The position numbers and the translations under genes were made by a program. Positions 33,057 through 43,638 of a stretch of 64,000 bases of DNA are shown piece by piece. Source of the stretch: Papilionanthe hookeriana x Papilionanthe teres. Its lineage: Eukaryota; Streptophyta; Magnoliopsida; Asparagales; Orchidaceae. The stretch spans positions 9,440,001 to 9,504,000 of the forward strand of contig CM040425.1 in the NCBI GenBank assembly GCA_022702705.1, written 5' to 3'. Under the pieces are notes generated by a model. The model saw only the letters and a list, made by a program, of their open reading frames with translations. It searched no databases and was not told the origin of the DNA. Numbering within the stretch: the stretch's first letter is position 1; every line of letters begins with the position of its first letter.

Positions 33057-33962
33057 ACTGAGAAGTGGAAAATAATTAGAAGGTAGAGTTCAAAAAGAAA
33101 CTGAAGTAGAGAAAGAATAAATTGAAAGACCTAAAGACGATGCTCCAAAAGGTTTTAAAAGACCTATTTCTCCACCTAAGGTTGATTTAGAAAAACCACC
33201 ACCTCCATTTCCTCAGTGACTTCATCAATAAAAGTTGAATAAGCAATTTTCAAAATTCTTGGAGATATTAAAGAAGCTTACCATCAATAATCCATTTGCT
33301 GAAGCCCTAGAACAAATGCCAAGCTATGAGAAATTTAAGAAGGATATTCTTAATAAAAAGAGGAAGTTTGAAGAAAATGAGACTGTTGCACTTAGTGAGG
33401 AGTGCAGTGCGATAGTTCAGAAAAAGCATCCTGAAAAACTTAAAGATCCTGGTAGTTTCACAATTCCATGTGCAATCGGAGAAACATTATGTGGAAAAGC
33501 TTTATGTGATTTGGGTGCAAGCATTAACCTTATGCCTCTATCAATATTTAAAAAACTGGGACTAGGAGAATTAACCCCAACTACTGTAACTCTACAATTA
33601 GCAGATCGTTCGATCACATATCCTAAAGGAGTTATATATGATTTTTTAGTAAAAGTGGATTAATTTATTTTTCCTGTGGATTTTATTGTGTTAGATATGG
33701 AGGAAGATAAGAGATACCCATAATTTTGGGGAGACCTTTTCTAGCAACAGGTAGAGCCATGATAGATGTGCAAAAAGGGGAATTAACGAAGAGGGTTAAT
33801 GATCAGACTGTTAAATTTAATATTTCAAAATCGATGAAATGTCCTGCTAGAGGTAAAGAAGATGAGTGTTATAGGATGGATGTTATTGAATATTTAAGTG
33901 AATTTCATTTCAAATCAACTTATGAAGAAAAAGCTGAAAGAGAAGAATTGGTAAATAATTAA
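33057..33962 (+). pseudogene. Aspartic protease region of Athila-like element B
   Basis: An open stretch at 33,235-33,663 has L-C-D-L-G-A-S-I-N-L-M-P (active-site Asp near 33,508), K-L-G-L-G-E-L and L-A-D-R-S-I-T-Y-P-K-G. After a stop and frameshift near 33,662-33,725, the frame resumes with G-R-P-F-L-A-T-G-R-A-M-I-D-V. The D-L-G-A spelling is common in Athila proteases. Confidence 0.85.
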
Positions 33963-33965
33963 GAA

Positions 33966-35100
33966 ATGGAGTTATTTGATTCTAATGATTTTCAAGAGGA
34001 AGATTTAAAGTATGTTTGTGAAAGTTTTGAAGTGTTGGATATGACTGAGAAAGAAAAATCTTATGGTCCATCAATTGAAAAACCTCCTGAACTTGAGCTA
34101 AATATGCTTCCTGATCATTTGAAGTATGTTTTTCTAGGTGAATCCTCAACCTTGTCTGTTATAAATTTCTCTCAATTAACTGAAAAAGAAGAAGAGAGTT
34201 TGCTTGAAATTTTGAAGAAGCACAAGAAAGCCTTTAGATGGACAATTAGTGATATTAAAGGAATCAGTCCTTCAATTTGTATGCACAGAATTTTTATGGA
34301 AGATAATTGCAAACTGTGGGCTGATCCCTAAATTAGATTAAATCCTATCATGAAGACGTTGTTAAGAATGAAATTTTAAAGTGGTTGGATGCTGGAATTA
34401 TCTACCCAATTTTAGATAGTGTATGGGTTAGTCATATTCACTGTGTTCCTAAGAAAGGAGGAGTAACTGTGACTGTTAATGAAAAAAATGAAATGATACC
34501 AACAAGACAAGTTACAGGATGGCGAATATGCATTGATTATAGAAAGTTAAACCTTGCCACAAGGAAAGATCATTTTTCACTCCCTTTTCAAGATCAAATG
34601 TTAGATAGACTGGTTGGGCATAAATACTTTTATTTTCTGGATGGATATACTGGTTACCACCAAATTCAAATTGCTCCTGAGGATTAAGAGAAAACTATGT
34701 TACTAGTCCTTATGGTACGTTTGCTTTTAGAAGAATGCCCTTTGGTTTATGTAATGCCCCTGCTACATTTTAGAGATGTATGATGGCTATTTTTTGTGAT
34801 TTAATTGAAAAAGGGATTGAAGTTTTTATGGATGACTTTTCAGTGTTTGAAATTTCGTTTAAATAATGTTTAGAACATCTATCTAATGTTTTAAAATGCT
34901 GTGAAGAAATTAATTTGGTCCTTAACTGGGAAAAATGCCATTTTATGGTAGCAGGAACATCGAATTTCATAAAAAGGTTTGGAGATAGATACTGCAAAAA
35001 TTTAAGTTATATCTAATTTACCATACACAACCAATATAAGGGGAATTAGAAGTTTTTTAGGACATGCTGGATTCTACAGGCGTTACATTAAAGACTTTTC
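33966..35100 (+). pseudogene. Reverse transcriptase of Athila-like element B
   Basis: Pre-RT linker to 34,331. Then V-P-K-K-G-G, W-R-I-C-I-D-Y-R-K-L-N (34,520-34,552), L-D-G-Y-T-G-Y-H-Q-I (34,637-34,666), the M-P-F-G-L-C-N-A-P-A-T-F segment (34,735-34,770) and F-M-D-D-F-S-V-F (34,826-34,849) with the catalytic aspartates. Stops and frameshifts occur at 34,329, 34,685, about 34,770 and later. Confidence 0.9.
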
Positions 35101-35821
35101 AAAGATTACAAAACCTTTATGTCGTTTACTAGAAAAGGATGCAATTTTTAATTTTGATGATGACTGCTATAAAGCCTTTGAAACATTAAAAGAAAAATTA
35201 ATCACTACACCTGTAATAATTTCACTAAATTGGGAAAAACCTTTTGATTTAATGTGTGATGCTAGTGATTATGCTGTTGGTGCTGTTTTGGGTCAAAAAT
35301 ATGATAAAATTTTCAAAGTAATTTATTATGCTAGTAAAAATCTTAATGAAGCTCAAATTAATTATACCACTACTGAGAAAGAGTTATTATCTATAGTATT
35401 TGCCTTTGATAAATTTTGATCATATTTTATTAGAAATAAATGTGTTGTGCATACTGATTATTCTGCTATTAAATACTTAATGAAGAAAAATGATGCAAAA
35501 CCAAGACTGATAAGATGGATTCTTCTTTTGCAAGAATTTGATTTTGAGATAGTAGATAGGATGGGTTCTAATAATCAAATTGCTGATCATTTGTCCAGTC
35601 AAGAAATTAAAAAATCTCTCTGTGATATTAAAGAAATTAATGAATATTTTCCTGATGAAAAACTGTTCACTGTTAAAGAATTGCGTGTTCCATGGTATGC
35701 AGACATAGTAAACTTTATTGTTAGTAATATTATACCCTATGGTTTGACATATCATGAAAAGAAGAAATTTTTGTCTGATGCTAAGACTTATTTTTGGGAT
35801 GACCTATTTTTATATAAATAA
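35101..35821 (+). pseudogene. RNase H of Athila-like element B
   Basis: C-D-A-S-D-Y-A-V-G-A-V-L-G-Q (about 35,255-35,298), Y-Y-A-S-K-N-L-N-E-A-Q, T-E-K-E-L-L-S-I-V-F-A (about 35,375-35,405) and H-T-D-Y-S-A-I-K-Y-L (35,450-35,480) give the RNase H pattern. A stop near 35,418 interrupts it. The open part to 35,821 links to integrase. There is only one RNase H domain, unlike the Ogre-like family. Confidence 0.88.
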
Positions 35822-36979
35822 GGAAAGGATCTTATTATTCGAAGATGCGTACCTTTGGAAGAAACTTATGAAATTATTCAAAAATGTCATGATTCTCATT
35901 ATGGGGGAAATTTTGGAAGTGATAAATCTGCATATAAAATATTGAAATCAGGATTTTATTGGACTACAATTTTTAAGGATGTGAATGTTTATATTAAAAA
36001 TTGTGATATATGTCAGCGTGTAGGTAATATTTCTAGAAGAAATGAGATGACCCTCAATTATATGTTGGAAGTTGAAATATTTGATGTTTGGAGACTAGAT
36101 TTTATGGGACCATTTACACCATCTTTCGGAAATGTTTTTATTTTGATAGCAGTAGATTATGTTTCCAAATGAATTGAAGCTATTACTTTACTTTGATGTG
36201 ATGCTCAAAGTGTTGCAAAGTTTTTAAAAAAGAATATATTTTACAAATTTGGAAAACCAAGAGTAATCATAACTGATGGGGGAAGTCATTTTAGAAATGC
36301 GATTATTGGGAAGTTAGCAAAGAAATATCATATTAATCATTGTATTGCTACATCTTATCATCTGCAGATAAGTGGTTTGGTTGAATTATCCAATCGTAAA
36401 ATTAAAAGAATATTAGAAAAAACTGTTAATCCAAATAGAAAGGATTGGTCAATTAAACTGGATTATACTTTGTGGGCCTATAGGACTGCTTACAGAACAT
36501 CTATAGGAATGTCCCCATATAGGCTGATTTTTTGAAAAGCTTGTCATTTACCTTTTGAACTTGAGCATAACGCATATTGGGCTATTAAAGAGTTCAATTT
36601 TAATTTGAAAGATGCTTCTGGAAAAAGATTATTGCAACTGAAAGAGCTTGAAGAAATAAGGAATGAATCTTATGAAAATGTTATGATTTATTAGGAAAAA
36701 ATGAAGTTATGGCATGATCAAAAGATTCTTACTAAAAATTTTGTTCCAGAACAACAAGTTTTGCTGTATAATGCTAGATTGAAAATATTTTCAGGAAAAC
36801 TTAAGTCTAGGTGGATTGGTCCATTTATTGTGATAAAAGTTTATTCTTATGGAGTTGTAGATATTCACGATCCTAAGACTAGAAAAATATTTAAAGTTAA
36901 TGGACATAGACAAAAATCATATTTTTCAGTCAATAAATCTAAATCTGATGAGAATTTGATGTTGAGTTACTCAGAATGA
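35822..36979 (+). pseudogene. Integrase of Athila-like element B
   Basis: Zinc module: C-H-D-S-H-Y-G-G and N-C-D-I-C-Q-R (35,884-36,020). Core: R-L-D-F-M-G-P-F (36,095-36,118), I-I-T-D-G-G-S-H-F (36,265-36,291) and G-L-V-E-L-S-N-R-K-I-K (36,376-36,408), giving the DDE set. C-terminal K-S-R-W-I-G-P-F-I-V lies near 36,803-36,832. Stops at about 36,170, 36,195, 36,532 and 36,692. The final TGA at 36,977 fits the usual end of the polyprotein. Confidence 0.9.
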
Positions 36980-37470
36980 GTTCTGGGTAAGTCAGGCTGA
37001 AGACGTTAAAACAAGCACTTTGTGGGAGGCAACCAATATTTATCGGTGTGCTTTGCTTTATGTTTATTTAGTGTGTTTTGTTTGCTTTGTTTGGTTTGTT
37101 TTTATGTTTTTCATGGTAGTAATTTGGAGTTTTTAAACTTAATGAGAGTTCATTTGACCTTAATTGATGATTAAGAGAAGTCAAAATGAAAATTTGGACT
37201 CTTAGCGGACCTGTGCTAAATTGTGCACTAGCGGCTAAGCATTGACTAGTTGGAGCTTAGGCGCCACAGTTATAAAAAATGTGAAAAATGTGGATCTAGA
37301 AGCCTAGATCATGGGGAAAAAGTTTTGGGATTTATTTAGGAGTTTCTAAAAGTCTTGGGGAATATTCTAGCATTTCTTAAGTCTATAAAAAGGATGTGAC
37401 TTAAGAAAAATACTTGCCCCATGTCCTATTTTGATTTCTGAAGATCTAAGAAGAGAATTTTGAGTGCATC
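36980..37470 (+). promoter_or_regulatory. Post-pol spacer with stem-loop and TATA box
   Basis: It begins with the Athila post-integrase words. A near-perfect GC-rich stem (37,231-37,240 with 37,255-37,264) is followed 120 bases later by TATAAAAA (37,384-37,391), 80 bases before the ATG at 37,471. Stem, TATA and leader occur in the same order and similar spacing as in the LTRs, so this may be an internal promoter. Confidence 0.5.
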
Positions 37471-37875
37471 ATGTCTTCCTGGGAGAACGAGATGAAGAAG
37501 AAGCAAGATTCTGACAAAAGTAAGTTCATTAGTGATAGTGCTAAGGAGTTATTTAATGGATATCTCTCTGTTAGTATTCAAGGTATTGCAGAAAGGATTG
37601 CAAAAATTGAAGCCCGAGTGACTTCGATGGAAGCAAAGATCAATGAAACTAACCTGCATTTGGATCACATGGGATGCCAACTCAAGATGCAATTCAATCA
37701 TTTAAGGTATGTGGAAGAAATAGATAAGGCGATGTTTGTAAAGAACAAATGGATTGAAGAAGATGATGTAAGAATGAATAATGATCGCCCGTTCTATCAA
37801 ATTTTTATTCCAGAAGGGTCAAATGAGATTAATAGTGGTCCTGGATATATTCCACCTAATGGAGAATGGAATTAA
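37471..37875 (+). CDS. Small coiled-coil protein, apparently a shortened env-position protein
   Basis: An intact frame of 134 codons. The N-terminal S-K-F-I-S-D-S-A-K-E-L-F-N resembles F-I-S-S-E-A-Q-R-L-F-N of the frame at 26,739. Residues about 40-75 have heptad-like spacing (I-A-K-I-E-A-R-V-T-S-M-E-A-K-I), like the helical tails of the env-position proteins. The conserved middle (V-T-x-E-R-A and G-x-G-H blocks) is missing. I infer an internally deleted relative. It is the only unbroken frame of any length in element B. Function unknown. Confidence 0.55.
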   Translation: MSSWENEMKKKQDSDKSKFISDSAKELFNGYLSVSIQGIAERIAKIEARVTSMEAKINETNLHLDHMGCQLKMQFNHLRYVEEIDKAMFVKNKWIEEDDVRMNNDRPFYQIFIPEGSNEINSGPGYIPPNGEWN

Positions 37876-38728
37876 GAGTGCTTTGTTTTGTTTTGTCAGT
37901 GTTCTTATGTGTTATGTTAGTGTTCTTGTGTGTTATGTTTGGTGTGTTTAGTGTTTATATTTAAGTATTAACTAAGCCTGATGATGTGATGGTTACATTC
38001 TAGAGATGTATACTTATCAGTCTGAGATTAAAGTCTCTTGTATTTTGAGAATTTCATCCTTTATGTTTGGATGGAAATTCTAGTATTGTATTAAATGTTA
38101 TGTTTGTTTTAATATAAGTTTGGGTTTTTGTGAAATTTCTTTGGAATCAATGGTTATTTAACTTTGATTTGGAGTATTGGAAGATTTGTGGGGAGAAATA
38201 ATTATTCTGGAGTAATTAAGGGTAATTAACAAAGTGATTTAGTGCATATATCATTATTATGAAAATTTGGGTATTGGAGGCTAAGCCCCAAAGTGTCGGC
38301 GTTTACACGTCAGATTCGCGATTAAGCGTCGAAAGTTAGCGCTTAGGCGCTAGTTCGAGAAAATTGGTTCCTGAATGTAAAAAACCCAAAAATTGCCATT
38401 TTCAACTGCCCCATCGTCTTCAACCTTCAGTTTACCGCGTAAGAGGAGCCTAAGGCATCATATTGTGGATCATTTAAGAGCCGATCTCAACAAAAATTAT
38501 TAGATTTGGATTCCTTGAGGTAAGTGCACTACTCCTAAATAAAATTTTTTTATTTTCACCATGTATTTTGAATAAATTATGGAAAATCTTAAAATCACTA
38601 TTCATGGTGAAAATTTGAGGAAAAACTTAAGAAATTGCTTGGATTTAGTGAAAATATCTTTTGGAAGATAATTTAGCAAGTTTAGTTTGATTTTGGAATT
38701 TATGGTGAATTTTTGTGAATTTTTAGAG
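37876..38728 (+). other. Spacer with GC-rich stem and 207-base intron before env-position gene B
   Basis: T/G-rich tail, then a GC block (38,276-38,355) with agcgcttaggcgct, a leader, and a consensus donor ccttgag/gtaagtgc (intron from 38,520). The acceptor gaatttttag ends at 38,726, two bases before the ATG at 38,729. No open frame. Confidence 0.6.
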
Positions 38729-39513
38729 ATGGCGCCAAAGTCAAAGCGTGCACGAGAAAAGACGAAGTTTGATTCTGACAAATTTGTTAGTATGAGGGCT
38801 TACAGTCACGTAAGTTGATTCTTAAGCATGTGTTAGTAAGCCAGGAGAGGTGATTGAAGATATGATTGCTAGAAGAAACTGGGAGAATTACTGTTGCTTC
38901 TCCGTTGTTGCTGTTGTTTCTGTAGTTAGAGAATTTTATGCAAATTTGCCCGCTGTAGAAGAAAATCAAGTGATGGTTAGGAAAAATGAAGTTAACTTTT
39001 CTTCTGGAGCAATCAATACTTTTTATGGACTACCTCCTGACATGTTCTATTTTTATTCTAACTATCATCCTTCGGAAGGAGAATTAGATGAGATCATGGA
39101 ATTTCTGACTGATGGAAGAGGATTATGGAAAATAACAAACGATAGAAGAGTGAACTTTCCTGCTTCCAAATTGAATTCCATTTCTATGGTGTGGAATTAT
39201 TTTATCTCATCTATGTTGTTACCTTCGAGTCATACTAGTGAAGTAACGAGAGAAAGAGCTGTGTTGAACCATTGTATTCAGCAAGGGAAGCCTATTAACA
39301 TTGGAAGTATAATTTATGATTATGTTTTGAACTGTGCTAGATCAACCAATACTGCAGGTATGGGATTTCCTTCCTCAATTCATTCACTATGTGAACGATC
39401 TGGAGTGAAGTTTGAAACCTGGGAGAGGTACTTCAGCAATTGAGACCAATTACTAGTGTAAACGTTGGTGCTTACACTATACATTTAGAGTTTGGTTGGA
39501 GAGGAGGATTTGG
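38729..39513 (+). pseudogene. Env-position protein B of Athila-like element
   Basis: The ATG at 38,729 begins M-A-P-K-S-K-R-A-R-E-K, a basic N-terminus, with F-V-S-M-R-A-Y. After a frameshift near 38,815 the frame 38,850-39,443 is open: N-W-E-N-Y, V-R-E-F-Y-A-N-L, F-P-A-S-K-L-N, V-T-R-E-R-A-V-L-N-H-C-I-Q, I-N-I-G-S-I-I and G-M-G-F-P-S. A frameshift near 39,420 restores L-R-P-I to 39,513. This is the best-preserved member of the four. Typical plant-transposon ORF after pol, role unknown. Confidence 0.78.
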
Positions 39514-39551
39514 TACTAAGAACAAGACAAGGAAAAGGATCAGGGGCTGTA
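39514..39551. other. Filler at the Athila/Ogre breakpoint
   Basis: Bases 39,514-39,527 are the reverse complement of 40,069-40,082, and 39,529-39,551 of 40,081-40,103, in swapped order. Short templated inverted patches are typical of filler DNA made during end-joining repair. Confidence 0.65.
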
Positions 39552-39555
39552 CCAG

Positions 39556-39828
39556 AATTTAGAACTATACCAAGCTAAGATGGTTCAAGCCCATGACAAA
39601 CTGGTCCGCCCAAGAACCTTCAAAGTTGGTGACTTAGTTCTCATTCTCAAGAGACCTATTCTTGCACACCGCAAGATAGGAGGAAAATTTAAACCCACTT
39701 GGGAAGGACCGTTTATGGTCGAAGCAAGTATACTCGGGAGGTTCCTACCAACTAGTGAATTGCTGTGGACAACGACATATGCTTCCGATCAACGGACGAT
39801 ACTTGAAAAAGTATTACGCTACCCGATG
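39556..39828 (+). pseudogene. Integrase C-terminal remnant, copy 2
   Basis: L-V-R-P-R-T-F-K-V-G-D, A-H-R-K-I-G-G-K-F and P-T-W-E-G-P-F align with 13,187-13,330 of copy 1. A frameshift follows near 39,727, and the usual stop after L-K-K-Y-Y-A-T has become a sense codon. Confidence 0.85.
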
Positions 39829-40119
39829 TTTCGAAGGAATGAATCCTTCATCCCTAAGAAACACAGGCGAAGTAATTACTGATGATTGGGTCCGAACCTA
39901 AAAATAATAAAATGTGCTAAAATAAATAAAATCGTGATAATAAAGTTTTCCTTGTTTTCTTTTCCAAATCAAAATCTCTTTCCTGATCTTATCCCGCTTC
40001 ATTCCTGTTAAATTTTAAAATATAAGTAATAAAAAAAAAACTGTCTTTAATAAACATTTTCTTAATGTTCTTGTTCTTAGTACAGCCCCTGATCCTTTTC
40101 CTTATCTTTTAGCAGGGAA
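39829..40119 (+). promoter_or_regulatory. Spacer with splice acceptor before the AlkB frame, copy 2
   Basis: A-rich, then ttcttgttcttag and a pyrimidine tract ending cttatcttttagcag (AG at 40,114-40,115), five bases before the ATG. This is a good plant 3' splice site and better than the copy 1 version. Confidence 0.55.
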
Positions 40120-41587
40120 ATGTCGAACGGGCGGTTGGTCCCGAACTTTAAGAATGGCGTAAGCCTCGCACTCGATGAAAAGAGGGTGAAAGATGGAGCG
40201 ATAATCGAGATCGACTCGGATTTCGCACCGCAGGCCTACAAGACGAGGAAAGTGACCGGGTCCCGGCTGACCGAGAAGAACCGCCCGGCGGACAAGGTGA
40301 TGAAAGTGGGTGGCCCAAGCCACCAATCCAACAACAAGAAAAGAAAGGCAAATACCGAAGAAGACAAGAAAATGAAATCCGTAGTCGCTACAGCAGAGGG
40401 CGAGCTTGTCGCCGCCACGCCCACAGAGATTCAAGAAGTTCGAAGAGCTACTCTCACAGCAACGGAACGAAGAAATAAGAATCACCGTATCCGTAAGATG
40501 TTAACAAAACTAGCTGCGGACCAGCGCGACGAGACAGCTTACTACCGCCGACACGTACACTTCAAGGACACCGGTTCACCGAGAACTCGAAGAAAGGAGG
40601 CCGACTCCTAGGATAACGAAAGAACCGCAGAAATCCCCGTAAGATCGAAGAAAGAAGGCTACCACGCCACCGGATAGAACCACCGATGATGCATGACCTT
40701 GTTGCGGAAGCAACCCCGAGGATATCCCGACGAGCATCATCCCCGAGGAGCCGAGGTATGCAGGAGAACGTGAAGGGATTGAACCGTATATCCCACAATA
40801 TGTCACAAGGCCTCGCCATCTGCAAATCATTCCGGAATACGAGCTGGAGAGAATGCAGAATGTTGAAAAGAAAACCTTTGAATACTTCGAGAGAATTAAA
40901 GGTAGAAGGATCAATATACTAGAGGGCCTCGAGCTGCATACAGACGTATTCTCAGAGTATGAACAACAGCAAATCGTGGATTGCATCCGGGATTTGAAGA
41001 GAATGGGCCGAGCAGGCCGCCTAAGGGAAAATACCTACTCAGAACCCCGGAGATGGATGCCAGGGAAGGGAAGAATCACAATACAATGCGGATGCTGCTA
41101 CTACTTTGCTGAAGATAGGAAGGGAAACCCTCCGGGAATACTCCGTCATGGCCAAGTGGATCCGATGCCACTAGTCATTAAGAGAGTGGTAAAGAGATTG
41201 ATAACATGGAGGGTACTGCCAGCAGATTGCATACCCAATAGTTGCATTATCAACATCGACAAACAGGGTGACTGCATACCCCCACACATAGATCACCACG
41301 ACTTTGTCATGCCCTTCTCGCACGACCTCTTTCCCGAACGAGTGTAACATCATGTTCGGATCCGACCTCCGGATAGCGAGTCCGGGTGAGTTCCGAGGGC
41401 CGGTGAAGATACCTTTACCGGTAGGTTCCGTCATGATACCGAAGGGCAATGGAGCAGATATCGCTAAGCATTGCATACCGAGAGTACCGATGAAGCGGAT
41501 CTCGCTTACTTTCGAGGAGAATGGACGACAGGAAGACACCTTACCATTACCAGCCAGACCCAGAGCTGGAAAGCCTCCGGCCTTATG
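40120..41587 (+). pseudogene. AlkB/ALKBH9-type extra frame, copy 2 (several frameshifts)
   Basis: Same start (M-S-N-G-R-L-V) and same plan as 13,721. The N-terminal part runs to a stop at 40,609. The middle is frameshifted. The AlkB core is open from about 40,770 to 41,345, with G-L-E-L-H-T-D-V-F-S and G-D-C-I-P-P-H-I-D-H-H-D (H at 41,285, D at 41,291). After a frameshift near 41,310-41,345 the third frame has C-N-I-M-F-G-S-D-L, the distal H (41,469) and K-R-I-S-L-T-F. The next codon that should give the second Arg is displaced by another frameshift. Preservation of the core in an independent, diverged copy shows it belongs to the family. Confidence 0.88.
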
Positions 41588-42485
41588 AGTTGTGAGTTAC
41601 ATGGGAAATATCACACCTCCAACGTACATCCAGTCGGCATCCTTGCCAAGGATGGCTTGGAAGGTGATGTTATTAACCATGTACCCCACTATTCGTACAT
41701 GGATTTTTGACGAATGCTTCTTTTGATGGATCGACAAAGATCATACACGATCCGTTTTGAGTTTACATGGATTGTATGAAATATATTCCGTATCAAAATG
41801 TATGATGTATCTTCTACATGATTGGAATGAAAGTGACCATGTCACGTTTTTGGCCTTCACCTCTTTTGTGCAAATTGATTGGGAAATGCCATTAAAGTTA
41901 AATGAACTTCGAACAAAGAACGTAAAAGAAATAAAAAGAAGAATAAAAGAAAACTTTCTAAAAAAAAATCTAAAATGACGAACACCAAATTCACATGAAC
42001 ATTAAATAAACGATAAAATAAAATTTGAATCATTAAAAGATAAATAAAATCAACATAAATTTCAAATTAAATCTTAAATCAAAATTTTCAATCAAATTTC
42101 AAATTCAATCTTTCCAGATATCAAATCTCTATCAAATCTCAAATTCGATCTTCCAGATCTCAAATCAAATCTCAATCGAAAATTCAAATTCAATCTCCCA
42201 AATCTGAAATCCAATCCGTTCTACTCCTCCCCTTTTTCTGGGATAAAAGAGGTTGATTCCATTGACACGGATCGAATCTGATGGCGAGGAATTGTATCCA
42301 ATCTAAACCATCAACTTTCGATCAACTCTTTTGGATGGGATATGTAACATCTACATACTCCCTCCTAACATATTTCCTTCTATGAAAACCTTTACAACTT
42401 TCATGGAATTCTCGAAAAACCAAAATTCCACACTCTTCAAATCAACACTACAAATCTTTGCAAAATCAATTACCGATCAATATCA
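41588..42485. other. 3' UTR of copy 2 before the tandem array
   Basis: The first 290 bases align with 15,214-15,517 of copy 1 but stops interrupt the frame. The rest is AT-rich with tcaaatctcaaattcgatct-type repeats, then a block with attgacacgga and tctgatggc that recurs near 53,920-53,980 in copy 3. No gene seen. Confidence 0.6.
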
Positions 42486-43170
42486 AATTCAAACTTTTTG
42501 GGTAGAGGATTTTACATCCAAGACTGCACTGCTTTAGGATTCTTTCCCTACGGCACTGAAATACATCAAATTCAAACTTTTGGGTCGAGGATTTTACATC
42601 CAAGACCGCACCGCTTTAGGATTCTTTCCCTATTGCACTCGAAATACATCAAATTCAAACTTTTTGGGTCGAGGATTTTACATCCAAGACCGCACCGCTT
42701 TAGGATTCTTTCCCTACGGCACCGAAATACATCAAATTCAAACTTTTTGGGTCGAGGATTTTACATCCAAGACCGCACCGCTTTAGGATTCTTTCCCTAC
42801 GACACCGAAATACATCAAATTCAAACTTTTTGGGTCGAGGATTTTACATCCAAGATCGCATCGCTTTAGGATTCTTTCCCTACGGCACCGAAATACATCA
42901 TATTCAAACTTTTGGGTCGAGGATTTTACATCCAAGATCGCACCGCTTTTAGGATTCTTTCCCTACGCACTCGAAATACATCAAATTAAAACTTTTGGGT
43001 CGAGGATCTTTTACATCCAAGACCGCATCGCTTTAGGATTCTTTCCCTATGGCACCGAAATACATCAAAATCAAACTTTTGGGTTGAGGATTTTACATCC
43101 GAGACCGCATTGCTTTAGGATTCTTTCCCTATTGCGATGAAATACATCAAAATCAAACTCTTGAGGTTAA
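42486..43170 (+). repeat. Tandem array, unit about 83 bp, about 8 copies (3' UTR of copy 2)
   Basis: Units contain gaaatacatcaaattcaaac, gggtcgaggattttacatcc and gctttaggattctttcccta. Length varies by 1-2 bases, so reading frame is not kept. The sequence is unrelated to the copy 1 array at the same position. Confidence 0.92.
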
Positions 43171-43427
43171 GGATTTTACATCCAATACCACATTGCTCTA
43201 AGATCTCTCATCTCTGCAGTGATTTAATCTGATCAATTCAATTTTCTTTCGAGGTTGAAGATGTTACATTTAAAACCTCAGAATTCCAATTTTCATTTCA
43301 AATCAAATCCTTCAAATTAATTTTGACAAAACTTCAAAATAAATTAAAACTCCAAACTAAAATCTAAGCTCACGCATCAAAACTTAAATTGAAACAAAAT
43401 AAAATCTAAATCGAAATTCCCCGCATC

Positions 43428-43638
43428 ATGTGATTTGGGATTCACCTCCTTTTCCTTTCCCCGCCAAGAGTTCGAGAATCTCCGGTTTCGTAGATATACT
43501 TGCTACTCCCCAGCGGAAACTCTTCTACTTCGTCCTAAGTTCGTCACTTGGACATCCGTGTTGGTTTTGTTGATCGCTTCGGCCAACGCCAATACGCGCG
43601 GTGTGCTCCGTCACCACCACACCTATTTGGGGTCCATT
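43428..43638 (+). promoter_or_regulatory. Conserved pre-LTR block and PPT, copy 2
   Basis: Aligns with 16,560-16,776. It includes tcacttggacatccgt, caacgccaatacgcg and the tract tatttggggtccatt just before the LTR. 43,171-43,427 upstream is AT-rich with no feature seen. Confidence 0.7.

Larger units (their letters stand above)
29690..39513 (+). mobile_element. Athila-like Ty3-gypsy element B (3' LTR missing)
   Basis: LTR, primer site, gag, protease, RT, RNase H, integrase, then two env-position modules. RT motif F-M-D-D-F-S-V and the post-integrase words gacgttaaaac and gtgggaggcaacca are typical of Athila. All gag-pol frames are broken. The 3' end is replaced at about 39,514 by part of an Ogre-like element, so no 3' LTR is present. 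Its 5' LTR also closes the shorter element on its left. Confidence 0.88.

Noticed and set aside
42486..43170. CRISPR array
   Set aside because: Units are directly adjacent without unique spacers, and the context is a plant retroelement 3' UTR. The same holds for the arrays at 15,756 and 53,995.
16777..43638. Ogre-like copy 1 and copy 2 being one element split by the Athila-like block
   Set aside because: Both carry the integrase end, the AlkB frame, a 3' UTR array and an LTR start, so they are two separate 3' ends.
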